DNA from: Nocardia higoensis NBRC 100133 | GTDB taxonomy: Bacteria > Actinomycetota > Actinomycetes > Mycobacteriales > Mycobacteriaceae | Direction of reading: 5' to 3' | Assembly (NCBI RefSeq): GCF_000308595.1 | Contig: NZ_BAGA01000145.1 | Location: 62,001-126,000 of the forward strand | Length of the DNA: 64,000 bases | Part shown: positions 34,818 through 45,196 of the stretch, piece after piece | Layout: each line of letters begins with the position of its first letter | Position numbering within the stretch: position 1 is the stretch's first letter | Notes under the pieces: model-generated | The model's database searches: none | The model's input: the letters and a program-made list of their open reading frames with translations, nothing else | Told to the model about the DNA's origin: nothing | Made by a program: the position numbers and the translations under genes

Positions 34818-35069
34818 ATGAAGCGGACGATCACCGGGCTGGCATTGGCCGGCGCACTGCTCTTTCCCGGTCAGCTCGCGGCAGCGGGATCGGTCTCGGC
34901 CGGAGCGCCTGCCGCCGTTCCGGCCGAGGCGAGCGAAGTGGCGGACGGCGGGTCGTCCGCCTACGGCTGCACGCTCGAGTGCGGTCCGTTGATGCAGCTG
35001 TGGATCGCGTTGTACGAGTCCCTGGCGGTCGGGTCCAGCGGCGGCGGCGGTGCGCCTGCCGCCTCGTGA
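34818..35069 (+). CDS. Small secreted protein with a CxxxC motif
   Basis: 83 residues. A signal peptide (about 1-23, MKRTIT then hydrophobic, AAA end) is followed by an Ala/Gly/Ser-rich spacer and YGCTLECGPLMQLWIALYESLA, where two cysteines three residues apart precede a hydrophobic helix. The C-terminal tail is Gly/Ala-rich. No family recognised. It lies 118 nt after the ABC exporter in the same direction and could be a separate unit. Confidence 0.65.
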   Translation: MKRTITGLALAGALLFPGQLAAAGSVSAGAPAAVPAEASEVADGGSSAYGCTLECGPLMQLWIALYESLAVGSSGGGGAPAAS

Positions 35070-35086
35070 CGACCTCCGCTGTGCGC

Positions 35087-36091
35087 TCAGAACCCGCCCG
35101 CGACCGCGAGAACCGTTCGACCGGAATGGGTTCCGTCCCGCAGGGAACGCAGCACTCGTTCCGCGTCGGTGACCGGGACGACGTTGCGCAGCCGGCTCAG
35201 GTGGCGGGGCCGGAGGTCACCGGCCAGGCGGGACCAGAGGGCGCGGCGTTCGGCGATGGGATAGGCCACGGAGTCGACGCCGAGCAGGGCGACGCCGCGC
35301 AGGATGAACGGCATGACAGTGGTCGGCAGATCGGAGCCGCCGGTGAGGCCACTGGCGGCCACGGCCCCTCGGTACCCGATGCTGCTCAGGACGTAGGCCA
35401 GCGAACGGCCCCCGACACTGTCCACCGCCGCGGTCCAGCGAGTCGCGCCGAGTGGGCGGATCCTGGCTTCCGGATCCTCGGGCAGGCGGCCGATGACCTC
35501 GGTCGCGCCCAGTTCGCTCAGCAGTCCGGCGGCCTCGGCCTTGCCGGTGGAGGCGACGACCTCGAAGCCGAGACCCGCCAGGATGTCGACGGCGACGCTG
35601 CCGACGCCGCCGGTCGCGCCGGTCACCAGGACGGGGCCGTCGTCCGGCGTCAGGCCGTGGTCGAGCAGCGTGACCACGCTGAGTGCCGCGGTGAATCCGG
35701 CGGTGCCGATGGTGGCGGCTTCCTCGGTGCTCAGCCCGTCGAGGCGGACCACCCAGTCGGCGGGGACCTTCGCGTACTCGGCGAAGCCGCCGTGATGCGA
35801 CACGCCGATCCCGTACCCGTGCGCGACGACCCGGTCGCCGGGTGCGAAGTCGGGGCTGTCGGAGGCCACGACCTCGCCGGTCAGGTCGATGCCGGGAATG
35901 ATCGGATAGGCCCGGACGACTCCGCCGCGCGGCGTGATCGCCAGCGCGTCTTTGTAATTGGCACTCGAGTAGTGCACCGCGATCGTCACCCGGCCGCCGT
36001 CACCGTCGTCGAGGAAGCTCTCTTCGACCTCCTCGCGAACCAGGGCGATCCCGCTGCCGGACTCGTGCGCCACCATCGCTGCGAATGCCAT
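35087..36091 (-). CDS. YhdH/AcuI-type zinc-independent quinone/acryloyl-CoA reductase
   Basis: 334 residues from MAFAAM. It is a medium-chain reductase with the YhdH signatures SSANYKDALAITPRGGVVR, PIIPGIDLTGEV and the Rossmann GATGGVGSVAVDILAGLG. No structural zinc cysteines. E. coli YhdH (324 residues) reduces acryloyl-CoA. An ATG 12 nt upstream (MLDP) is an alternative. The divergent secreted-protein gene starts 69 nt away. Confidence 0.9.
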   Translation of the reverse strand: MAFAAMVAHESGSGIALVREEVEESFLDDGDGGRVTIAVHYSSANYKDALAITPRGGVVRAYPIIPGIDLTGEVVASDSPDFAPGDRVVAHGYGIGVSHHGGFAEYAKVPADWVVRLDGLSTEEAATIGTAGFTAALSVVTLLDHGLTPDDGPVLVTGATGGVGSVAVDILAGLGFEVVASTGKAEAAGLLSELGATEVIGRLPEDPEARIRPLGATRWTAAVDSVGGRSLAYVLSSIGYRGAVAASGLTGGSDLPTTVMPFILRGVALLGVDSVAYPIAERRALWSRLAGDLRPRHLSRLRNVVPVTDAERVLRSLRDGTHSGRTVLAVAGGF

Positions 36092-36159
36092 GGGATCGAG
36101 CATACGAGCCGCTCGACCCACGACGGAGACATCCGGTTCCGAGAAGAGAGGTTTCACCC

Positions 36160-36573
36160 ATGACCCTGCGTTCGCTCGCCGCCGGTGCCGCACTGGCCGC
36201 CGCCGCACTGTGCGCGCTGCCCGCCGCCGCCCATGCCGACGACCCGGAGTTCCCGCGCAACGGCATCGTGCCGCCCGGGGCCTACCACATCCCCCGTGGC
36301 GCGGCGAATGTCGTGGGGACACCACTGGACGGCTGTGTCCTGCACGTCGACGGCAATACGACCAACGTGTTCCTGGACTGCCCGGCCTTCGATCGCGCGG
36401 GTCGCCAGATCGCGCGCGGCCCGAACGAGACCGACATCGTGCTCGACGGCGTGCCGCTCGGACTGTCGCTGCACGACATCGATCCGCGCCAGGGCATCTG
36501 GACCGGCACTCCGAACGTGGGCGGATTCCAGATCCCGGAACCCTTGGCCGGTCTCGGACTGCAGCGGCGCTGA
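36160..36573 (+). CDS. Secreted protein of unknown function
   Basis: 137 residues. A Sec signal peptide (about 1-26, ending AHA) is followed by a beta-rich mature domain with two cysteines (GCVLHV and LDCPAF) that probably form a disulfide. No lipobox, wall anchor or enzymatic motif. SD AGAGAGG. Many Nocardia and mycobacterial genomes have small secreted proteins of this kind; function not known. Confidence 0.75.
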   Translation: MTLRSLAAGAALAAAALCALPAAAHADDPEFPRNGIVPPGAYHIPRGAANVVGTPLDGCVLHVDGNTTNVFLDCPAFDRAGRQIARGPNETDIVLDGVPLGLSLHDIDPRQGIWTGTPNVGGFQIPEPLAGLGLQRR

Positions 36574-36724
36574 CCGGACCGCCCGGGCGCATCGACAGAG
36601 CTCGGCGCGACCAGCTCCCGGCCCCCGCCCCGCGGCGTACCCCGCGCCGGGGTCAGGCGGACAGCGGTGCGGCGGTGCACACGATCATGGACCGGGCACG
36701 CGCACCGGTAATCGGTGGGCGCCG

Positions 36725-37795
36725 TCAATCCGCGGCGAATTCCAGTCGCACGCCGAGCAATCGGACCGGCCGGTCGAGCTCGAACCGGTCGATGACGCGC
36801 ACCGCCGCCTCGACGATCGTCGCGACATCGGCGCTCGGGGCGGCGAGCTTGGTCTGCTTGCTGCGGGTGTAGAAGGTGTTGGTGCGCACCGTGACCGACA
36901 CGCGCGCGGTGATGCGACCGGCCTCGGCCATCTCCTCGGCGACCTCGGTGGCGAGCCGGGCGACCTCGGCGCGGATCTCGCCGGGATCGGTGAGATCGCG
37001 GGGAAAGGTGTGGGATCTGCTGCGGCCCACCGGTACTCGTGGCTCGGTGAGGACATCGGTGTCGCCTCTGCCGTGCCCGAGCACCCACAGATAGGGCCCG
37101 GTGTTCGGGCCGAACTCGGCCGCCAGGCGATCGCGATCGGCGGCCATCAGGTCGGCGACGGTCTCGATGCCGATGGCCGCCATGCGCGCGGCGATACGGC
37201 GGCCCACGCCCCACAGCGCCTCGGTCGGGCGGTGGCCCATCACCTCGGTCCAGTTGGCGGCGGTGAGAACGAAAGTACCTGTCGCCGAGCCCGGTTCGTC
37301 GGCGGGTGCGGCGGACGACTTGCCGGTGGACTTGGCGAATCCGGTCGCCAGTTTGGCGGTGAGCTTGTTGTCGCCGATGCCGATCGCGCATGTGAGCGAC
37401 AGTTCGGCGATCGCCGCGCGGATCTCGGTGGCCAGGGTGCGCGGATCATCGGTGTCGGCCGCCAGGAACGCCTCGTCCCAGCCCCAGACCTCGACCCGGC
37501 CGGGGAAGGTGCGCAGCAGATCCATCACCTCCCTGGAGGCGTCCTCGTAGGCGGTCATGTCCAGCGGGAGGAAGACGCCCTCCGGGCAGCGCTTCGCGGC
37601 CGCGCGCAAGGGCATGCCGGCGCGCACGCCGTAGGCGCGGGCCGGATAGGACGCGCACGTCACCACTTTGCGCGGCTCCTCGGGATCGCCGTTGCCGCCG
37701 ACGATCACCGGCCTGCCGCGCAGTTCCGGGTGGCGGCGGAACTCCACCGCCGCCTGGAACTGGTCGAGATCCACGTGCAACAGCCACCGGGCCAT
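36725..37795 (-). CDS. dinP: DNA polymerase IV, DinP type (Y family)
   Basis: 356 residues. Palm residues Asp9 and Asp107-Glu108 are in HVDLDQF and WGWDEAF. The fingers segment TCASYPARAYGVRAGMPL and the helix-hairpin-helix GVGRRIAARMAAIGIE are present. The WGWDEA variant and the length closely match mycobacterial Rv3056. No clear C-terminal beta-clamp motif is seen, also as in that protein. It is divergent from a TetR gene, as in M. tuberculosis (Rv3055). It performs error-tolerant synthesis past lesions. Confidence 0.93.
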   Translation of the reverse strand: MARWLLHVDLDQFQAAVEFRRHPELRGRPVIVGGNGDPEEPRKVVTCASYPARAYGVRAGMPLRAAAKRCPEGVFLPLDMTAYEDASREVMDLLRTFPGRVEVWGWDEAFLAADTDDPRTLATEIRAAIAELSLTCAIGIGDNKLTAKLATGFAKSTGKSSAAPADEPGSATGTFVLTAANWTEVMGHRPTEALWGVGRRIAARMAAIGIETVADLMAADRDRLAAEFGPNTGPYLWVLGHGRGDTDVLTEPRVPVGRSRSHTFPRDLTDPGEIRAEVARLATEVAEEMAEAGRITARVSVTVRTNTFYTRSKQTKLAAPSADVATIVEAAVRVIDRFELDRPVRLLGVRLEFAAD

Positions 37796-37873
37796 TCGTC
37801 CGTCATACCCCTTTACCAGCATGAACCGCGGCACTGTCTTGCCCGGCGCCGGAAACAGAACTAAATTCTGGAT

Positions 37874-38467
37874 ATGAAGATTCGAGATCGGTTGCTCACG
37901 GCGGCCGAGCGCGAGTTCGCCGAGCACGGGCCGCTGGATGCCACGCTGGCCCGGATCAGAGAGTCGGCGGGCGCGAGCGTCGGCGCGCTGTACCACCACT
38001 TCCCGGACAAAGCCGATCTGTACCGCCAGGTGTGGGCGCACGCGCTCGGCGACTACCAGCGCTGCTTCTGGGGCGCGGTAGGCGAGAGCGCGGATGCGCG
38101 GACCGGCGTGGTCGAGGGCGTGCGCGCGCACCTGCGCTGGGTGAGCGAGCACCCGCACCGGGCGACCATCCTGCTGTCGACGCGCCCGCCGGGGGTGCGC
38201 GAGAGCGAGAGCAACCGGACGTTCCTGACCGACGTCGCGCGCTGGTGGCGCACGCACGCCGGTTACGGCGCGGTCCGCGCGCTCGATTTCGACGTGCTCT
38301 ACGCGCTGTGGCTCGGTCCGGCACAGGAGTATTCGCGCCAGTGGTTGAGCGGCGCGATCCCGGTCCCGCCCGCCGACGTGGGCGACGAACTCGCCGAGGC
38401 GGCCTGGCTCGTGCTGGGCGCGCCGTCCGCCGCGACAGGCATCGACACCCGAGGAGACACCCGATGA
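37874..38467 (+). CDS. TetR/AcrR-family regulator (Rv3055-like context)
   Basis: 197 residues. The TetR helix-turn-helix is at about 1-50 (AAEREFAEHGPLDATLARIRESAGASVGALYHHFPDKADLYRQVW). The ligand domain carries ARWWRTHAGYG. The stop overlaps the ATG of the thioesterase by 4 nt (ATGA), so the two are co-translated and the regulator may respond to an acyl compound. The 78-bp gap to divergent dinP is short and could hold a shared operator. Confidence 0.92.
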   Translation: MKIRDRLLTAAEREFAEHGPLDATLARIRESAGASVGALYHHFPDKADLYRQVWAHALGDYQRCFWGAVGESADARTGVVEGVRAHLRWVSEHPHRATILLSTRPPGVRESESNRTFLTDVARWWRTHAGYGAVRALDFDVLYALWLGPAQEYSRQWLSGAIPVPPADVGDELAEAAWLVLGAPSAATGIDTRGDTR

Positions 38468-38898
38468 CCGCCACCACCGAACTCGACTTCGACCGCGCCG
38501 CCCAGGTGCTCGCGGCTCAGCCGTTCGCCGATCTGGTCGGCACCAGGCTGACCGCTTTCGGCGACGGGGCGGCCACGCTGCTGGTGCCGATCCGTCCGCA
38601 ACTGTGCCAGCAGTTCGGGTACGTGCACGGCGGTGTGCTGTCGTATCTCGCCGACAACGCACTGACTTTCGCGGCGGGCACCGTACTCGGCGCGAATGTG
38701 CTCACCGGCGGGTTGAGCATCACCTACCTGCGGCCCGCCGCGGGGCAGACCCTGCGCGCCGAGGCCCGGGTGACCGGATCGACGCGCCGGCAGGCGGTGG
38801 TGAACTGCGAGATCTTCGCCGAGTCCGATGGCACGGAGCCGGTGTTGTGCGCGCTGGCGCAGGGCACCACGCGAACCGTGGAACGCACGCTCGGCTGA
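38464..38898 (+). CDS. PaaI-like hotdog thioesterase
   Basis: 144 residues. The single hotdog domain has QQFGYVHGGVLSYLADNALTFAAG, where HGG and Asp are the family catalytic pattern, and GLSITYLRPAAGQTLRAEARV. Typical substrates are aromatic or short acyl-CoAs. Co-translated with the TetR gene. Confidence 0.9.
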   Translation: MTATTELDFDRAAQVLAAQPFADLVGTRLTAFGDGAATLLVPIRPQLCQQFGYVHGGVLSYLADNALTFAAGTVLGANVLTGGLSITYLRPAAGQTLRAEARVTGSTRRQAVVNCEIFAESDGTEPVLCALAQGTTRTVERTLG

Positions 38899-38930
38899 GC
38901 GGCCGGGCACGCAGTTGCGTGCCCGGCCGC
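38899..38930. terminator. Bidirectional hairpin between the thioesterase and lon
   Basis: Perfect 15-bp inverted repeat (38899-38913 with 38916-38930) around GT, directly after the thioesterase stop and 11 nt from the lon stop. The effective loop is AGTT. No T tract. Confidence 0.75.
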
Positions 38931-38940
38931 TGAGCGACTG

Positions 38941-41421
<2,481 letters not shown>

Positions 41422-41439
41422 GTTTCGATCCCTCCAAGA

Positions 41440-41460
41440 GTTGAGCGATACCTACTCAAC
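41440..41460 (-). promoter_or_regulatory. HAIR-like HspR binding site upstream of lon
   Basis: On the minus strand GTTGAGT-N7-GCTCAAC, 6-bp perfect arms, matches the HspR-associated inverted repeat CTTGAGT-N7-ACTCAAG at 11 of 14 positions and with identical spacing. It is 19-39 nt before the lon start. HspR represses lon through HAIR in Streptomyces. Confidence 0.65.
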
Positions 41461-41527
41461 CCGTCGAGTTTTCGTATTGTTCCGCCTGGTGACGGTGTTC
41501 ACCGACAGCGAAGCCAGGCACCGTTGA

Positions 41528-41761
41528 CCCTTCAAGACCGTCGAGCAGGGGGCCGCGACCACCATGGTCGCAGCCATCGCGCCGGAGTTCGAGGCCACCG
41601 GCGGGCACTATCTCGACGACTGCCGGGAGGCATACACGATCGACGACGACGCCGACCTCGCCGACCACCCGCACGGTGTCGAGCGATGGGCCATCGACCC
41701 GGACGCCGCGCGTGAACTCTGGTCGATATCACGCGCGACCCTCGACGGGACAGAATCGTGA
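41528..41761 (+). pseudogene. C-terminal remnant of a short-chain dehydrogenase/reductase
   Basis: The frame from just after a TGA at 41525 reads PFKTVEQGAATT, then VAAIAPEFEATGGHYLDDCREA and HGVERWAIDPDAARELWSIS. This is the characteristic C-terminal 75 residues of retinol-dehydrogenase-like SDRs. No Rossmann N-terminus or YxxxK is found upstream; lon's promoter lies there instead. The ATG at 41564 could start a 65-residue product but has no good SD. It is interpreted as a truncated gene left after a deletion or rearrangement. Confidence 0.72.
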
Positions 41762-41914
41762 GAATGCGCTGGCAGCTGGTCACACGTCGACCGAGAATCC
41801 ACAGCAGCGGCGGGCCGGGGCGACCCGGCGGCGGCACGCGTTGACACCCGATCGGGGCAATGAGAATGTGAGGCCTCGGTTCGTGAACAAGATCGGTTGA
41901 AGGGGGCCTCCAGG

Positions 41915-43270
41915 ATGTCGACACTCGCGGCAGGGGTGTTCGTCGACTGGGAGGAACTGACCGGGCAATCCAAATTCGTCGTCGAACTGATCAGCTTTCC
42001 GGTCTTCAGCGCGGTGGCGGGCCTGCTCACCAACTGGACCGGCGTGCTCATGCTGTTCTGGCCGGTGGAGTTCCGCGGTGTGCGCATCCCGGGACTGCAC
42101 GTGCTCTACCCGTATCTGCCGAGGCGGGTGCAGGTGCTGCCGACGTTCTCCGGCGACGGCAGACGTCTGGGCTTCCAGGGTTTCATTCCGGCCCGCGCGG
42201 AGAAGATGGCCAGCATCTGCGTCGACAAGGCGCTGCTGCGCATCGGCAGTCCCCGGGACTTCATCCACGAACTCGACCTCGACGGCGTCGCGGACCATAT
42301 CGCCGAGACCGCCAGGTCACGGACACCGGAAATGGTCGACGAGGTGATGTACCGGGAGAACCCGGATCTGTGGAAAGCGGTGCCGCGCGGGGTCAAGCAG
42401 GCGGTCTACCAGCGCGTCGACGCCCAGTTGCCGAAATTGTGCAGGCGCGCGTTCGATTCGCTCGGCGACAATATCGACCAGCTGATCGACATCAAGACCT
42501 TCGTCATCCGCTACCTGCGTCAGAATCCGGAGATCCTGAAGGATCTGACCACCACCATCGCCGAGCCGGAACTGAAGTTCATGGTGCGGATCGGCCTGCT
42601 CGGCGCGCCGTTCGGCCTGCTGCTCGCGCTGTATCTGCACGTACACGACAGCATTCCGGTGATCGGCTGGATTCCGGCGTGGGTGATCGTGCTGCTCGCC
42701 TCGGCGGCCATCGGCGTGATCGTCAATGTGATCGCGGTGAAGATGGTGTTCGAGCCGGGCGACCCGCAGCCGCGCTACAAGTACCTGTGGCGCCAGGCGC
42801 TGCTGGCCAAGCGGCAGCCGCAGGCCGCGACCGACCTCGCGCACATCCTGGCCTACCAGGTGCTCACCCTGCCGAACCTGTCGGAAGAACTGCTGGAGGG
42901 GACCAACGGGGACAAGACCCGCCAGCTCATCGAACGGCTGATCGCCGACGAGATCCACCGCCAGCTCGGACCGACCCATTCGGTGGTGCGCGCGGCCTTC
43001 GGCGCCCGGCAGTTCGACAATCTGACCGTCGGGGCGGCGGGCGCGGCGGTGGGGCTGGCGCCCAGCCTGGCCGAGGACGAGAAGTTCGCCCGCGAGCAGG
43101 CCGCCAAGATCGACGACTTCGCCACCCGCAAACTGCGGATGCTCTCGCCCGGCGAATTCATGGAGATGTTCTACGCCTCGGTGGAACAGGACGCCTGGCT
43201 GCTCTACCTGCACGGCGCGGTGCTCGGCCTGGGCGTCGGCGCGGTGCACCTGGTGCTGTTCGGCTGGTGA
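41915..43270 (+). CDS. DUF445 family membrane protein
   Basis: 451 residues from MSTLAAG; a TTG 18 nt upstream is an alternative. One membrane segment lies near 25-50 and two are predicted near 222-240 and 250-268, with a third at the C-terminus. Between them are long helical cytoplasmic or periplasmic parts with GFIPARAEKMASICVDKALLRIG, the repeated DUF445 pattern (nonfunctional annotation in databases). DUF445/YheB-like proteins are of unknown function; some link to envelope organisation. Confidence 0.85.
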   Translation: MSTLAAGVFVDWEELTGQSKFVVELISFPVFSAVAGLLTNWTGVLMLFWPVEFRGVRIPGLHVLYPYLPRRVQVLPTFSGDGRRLGFQGFIPARAEKMASICVDKALLRIGSPRDFIHELDLDGVADHIAETARSRTPEMVDEVMYRENPDLWKAVPRGVKQAVYQRVDAQLPKLCRRAFDSLGDNIDQLIDIKTFVIRYLRQNPEILKDLTTTIAEPELKFMVRIGLLGAPFGLLLALYLHVHDSIPVIGWIPAWVIVLLASAAIGVIVNVIAVKMVFEPGDPQPRYKYLWRQALLAKRQPQAATDLAHILAYQVLTLPNLSEELLEGTNGDKTRQLIERLIADEIHRQLGPTHSVVRAAFGARQFDNLTVGAAGAAVGLAPSLAEDEKFAREQAAKIDDFATRKLRMLSPGEFMEMFYASVEQDAWLLYLHGAVLGLGVGAVHLVLFGW

Positions 43271-43394
43271 GCGAACCGGTTCGGCACCGATCGAAGAAAA
43301 CCAGCACGCGTGCTTGTCTTTGCCCGGTGTGCGCTGCCATGCTGGGCGGCAGCAGGCACACGACGATGGTGTGCCCGACCGGCAAGGGGTAGTG

Positions 43395-44186
43395 ATGGCT
43401 GATCTGGACGCTCTGCTCGAGGATTTCGCCGCCGAATGCGCCGATCTCGAGAACCTGGTGGCGCCGCTGCCGGAGGCGCGGTGGGCTCTGGATACGCCCG
43501 CGCCCGGCTGGAGCATCGCCCATCAGATCGGGCACCTGGCCTGGACCGACGAGATCGCCACCGTCGCCGCGACCGATCCCGCCGAGTTCACCCGGCAGGT
43601 CACCGAGGCCGGGGCGAGCGTGCTCACCATGGTCGACGACGTCGCCGCCGAAGCCGCCGAGATGGCCCCCGCGGACCTGCTGCGGCGGTGGCAGGCGGGC
43701 CGCACCGGACTGATCGAGGCGCTGCGGGCAGTGCCCGCGGGGACGAAGCTGCCCTGGTTCGGGCCGCCCATGAGCGCCGCCTCGATGACCACCGCCCGGC
43801 TGATGGAGACCTGGGCGCACGGGCAGGACGTGGCCGATGCCCTCGGCGTGCGCAGGGAGCCCACCGCACGGCTGCGCGGGGTGGCGCACATCGGTGTGCG
43901 CACTCGCGATTTCGCGTATGCGGTACGCGGCAAGACCCCGCCCGCGACGGAATTCCGCATCGAACTCACCGCGCCGGACGGCAGCCTGTGGACCTGGGGA
44001 CCGGAGACGGCCGACCAGCGGGTGAGCGGGCCCGCGCTCGACTTCTGCCTGCTGGTGACGCAGCGACGGCACCCCGACGATCTCGCGATACGCGCGCAGG
44101 GCGCCGACGCCGTCGAGTGGCTGACTCTCGCCCAGGCCTTCGCCGGGCCCAGCGGGCCCGGGCGCACAGCGGGTCAGTTCGGCTGA
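43395..44186 (+). CDS. DinB-fold TIGR03084-type metal-binding protein
   Basis: 263 residues. The N-terminal four-helix bundle has metal-ligand candidates in WSIAHQIGHLAW and TARLMETWAHGQDVADALG, the pattern of mycothiol-dependent maleylpyruvate-isomerase-like proteins. The C-terminal domain (about 165-255) is TELTAPDGSLWTWGPE-like. These proteins use or exchange mycothiol, the thiol of actinomycetes. The start was chosen at ATG 43395 after AAGGGG. Partner reaction unknown. Confidence 0.85.
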   Translation: MADLDALLEDFAAECADLENLVAPLPEARWALDTPAPGWSIAHQIGHLAWTDEIATVAATDPAEFTRQVTEAGASVLTMVDDVAAEAAEMAPADLLRRWQAGRTGLIEALRAVPAGTKLPWFGPPMSAASMTTARLMETWAHGQDVADALGVRREPTARLRGVAHIGVRTRDFAYAVRGKTPPATEFRIELTAPDGSLWTWGPETADQRVSGPALDFCLLVTQRRHPDDLAIRAQGADAVEWLTLAQAFAGPSGPGRTAGQFG

Positions 44187-44502
44187 TCCGGCCGGGACGG
44201 ATACGCCGAGCCCTTCGGGCCGGGGTTCGGGTAGGCAGCAAGCGAGCGCCAAACTTGGGTGCGCCGTTTCGTGTCGACGGACCGGACGCCGTTGGCCGGG
44301 AGTCTCGTTGGCAGTCGAGTATGGCGCTCGCCTGCTCGGCTGGGGATACCCGTTTCCATCCGCTGGAAACCCGCACGCAACCGGCGGGTGTGATCCTGGA
44401 CGTACCGGAACTCGTCATCCGGTCACTGTCGTACTCTGGTCGGGCGTCCGGCTTTCGATGATGCGAGCGGGACTCCCGGGACACCGAGGAGAGGAACGCA
44501 TC
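44187..44502. other. Intergenic region with an inverted repeat
   Basis: 316 bp between same-direction genes. It holds a perfect 7-bp inverted repeat GTTTCCA-N5-TGGAAAC (44352-44370) and no convincing small gene. Confidence 0.5.
44352..44370. promoter_or_regulatory. Inverted repeat GTTTCCA-N5-TGGAAAC
   Basis: 7-bp perfect arms, 133 nt before the GTG at 44503. Operator-like; binding protein unknown. Confidence 0.4.
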
Positions 44503-45150
44503 GTGACCGCACAACGCACGAACCAGGCCTTCAGGTACACCGCGATCGTGTCCGCGAGCGCGGCCAGTCTCACCCTGACCATCGCCGCGGGCGCCTACGT
44601 GATGAGCCAGATGGCGCCCGGTATCTCGACCAACGGACCGGCAACGATCCTTGACAGGCCGGACCATTCCCTCGTCGAGGCCGAGCCCCGGATCGCACGG
44701 GCGTTCGCCGCCGCCCCCGTCTTCCCGGTCCCTGCCTCGTTCACATCCGGTGGCGCCCGGAGCCCGGTCCCCTCGGCATCCGACGAGGCCGCGACCGATC
44801 CGACCCCGACCGATCCGCCGGTCACCGAGCCACCCGCCGGAACCGGCCGCGTACCACGATCCGAGCCCGGCGGGTATCTCGATCTCGGCGTCGCCGCGCT
44901 GGACACCCGGCGCGAAGACCAGCGGACCACCGTCACCCTCACCGTCGATCCCTCGGTCACCGCGGCCGTGCACCAGCTGGTCACCGAACTGCCCACGGAG
45001 CCGGGCGTTTCCACCACGCTGCGCACCGAGATCGATCGCGCGCACGGAGTCGTCGCGGTCGGCTTCTCCGATCCGGTGCTCGGCGAGCGCAGCGTGCGGA
45101 TGCCGGGCCCGATGCCATCGGAGCGGGCCACCGGCGCCGTGTCCGGGTAG
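44503..45150 (+). CDS. Membrane-anchored Pro/Thr-rich protein of unknown function
   Basis: 215 residues from GTG after GAGGAGAGGAA. One N-terminal membrane segment (about 14-38) is followed by an extracytoplasmic linker rich in Pro, Thr and Asp (DPTPTDPPVTEPP) and a beta-rich C-terminal domain. No enzymatic motif or lipobox. It may be an envelope protein. The LhgO gene starts 46 nt downstream. Confidence 0.72.
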   Translation: MTAQRTNQAFRYTAIVSASAASLTLTIAAGAYVMSQMAPGISTNGPATILDRPDHSLVEAEPRIARAFAAAPVFPVPASFTSGGARSPVPSASDEAATDPTPTDPPVTEPPAGTGRVPRSEPGGYLDLGVAALDTRREDQRTTVTLTVDPSVTAAVHQLVTELPTEPGVSTTLRTEIDRAHGVVAVGFSDPVLGERSVRMPGPMPSERATGAVSG

Positions 45151-45196
45151 GCACGCGCCGGGATCGTCCCGGACCGGCGAAGTACTGTGTGCCGAC

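Noticed and set aside
43303..43314. Palindrome AGCACGCGTGCT between the DUF445 and DinB-fold genes
   Set aside because: Short G/C-rich palindromes are frequent in this base composition and nothing else supports an operator.
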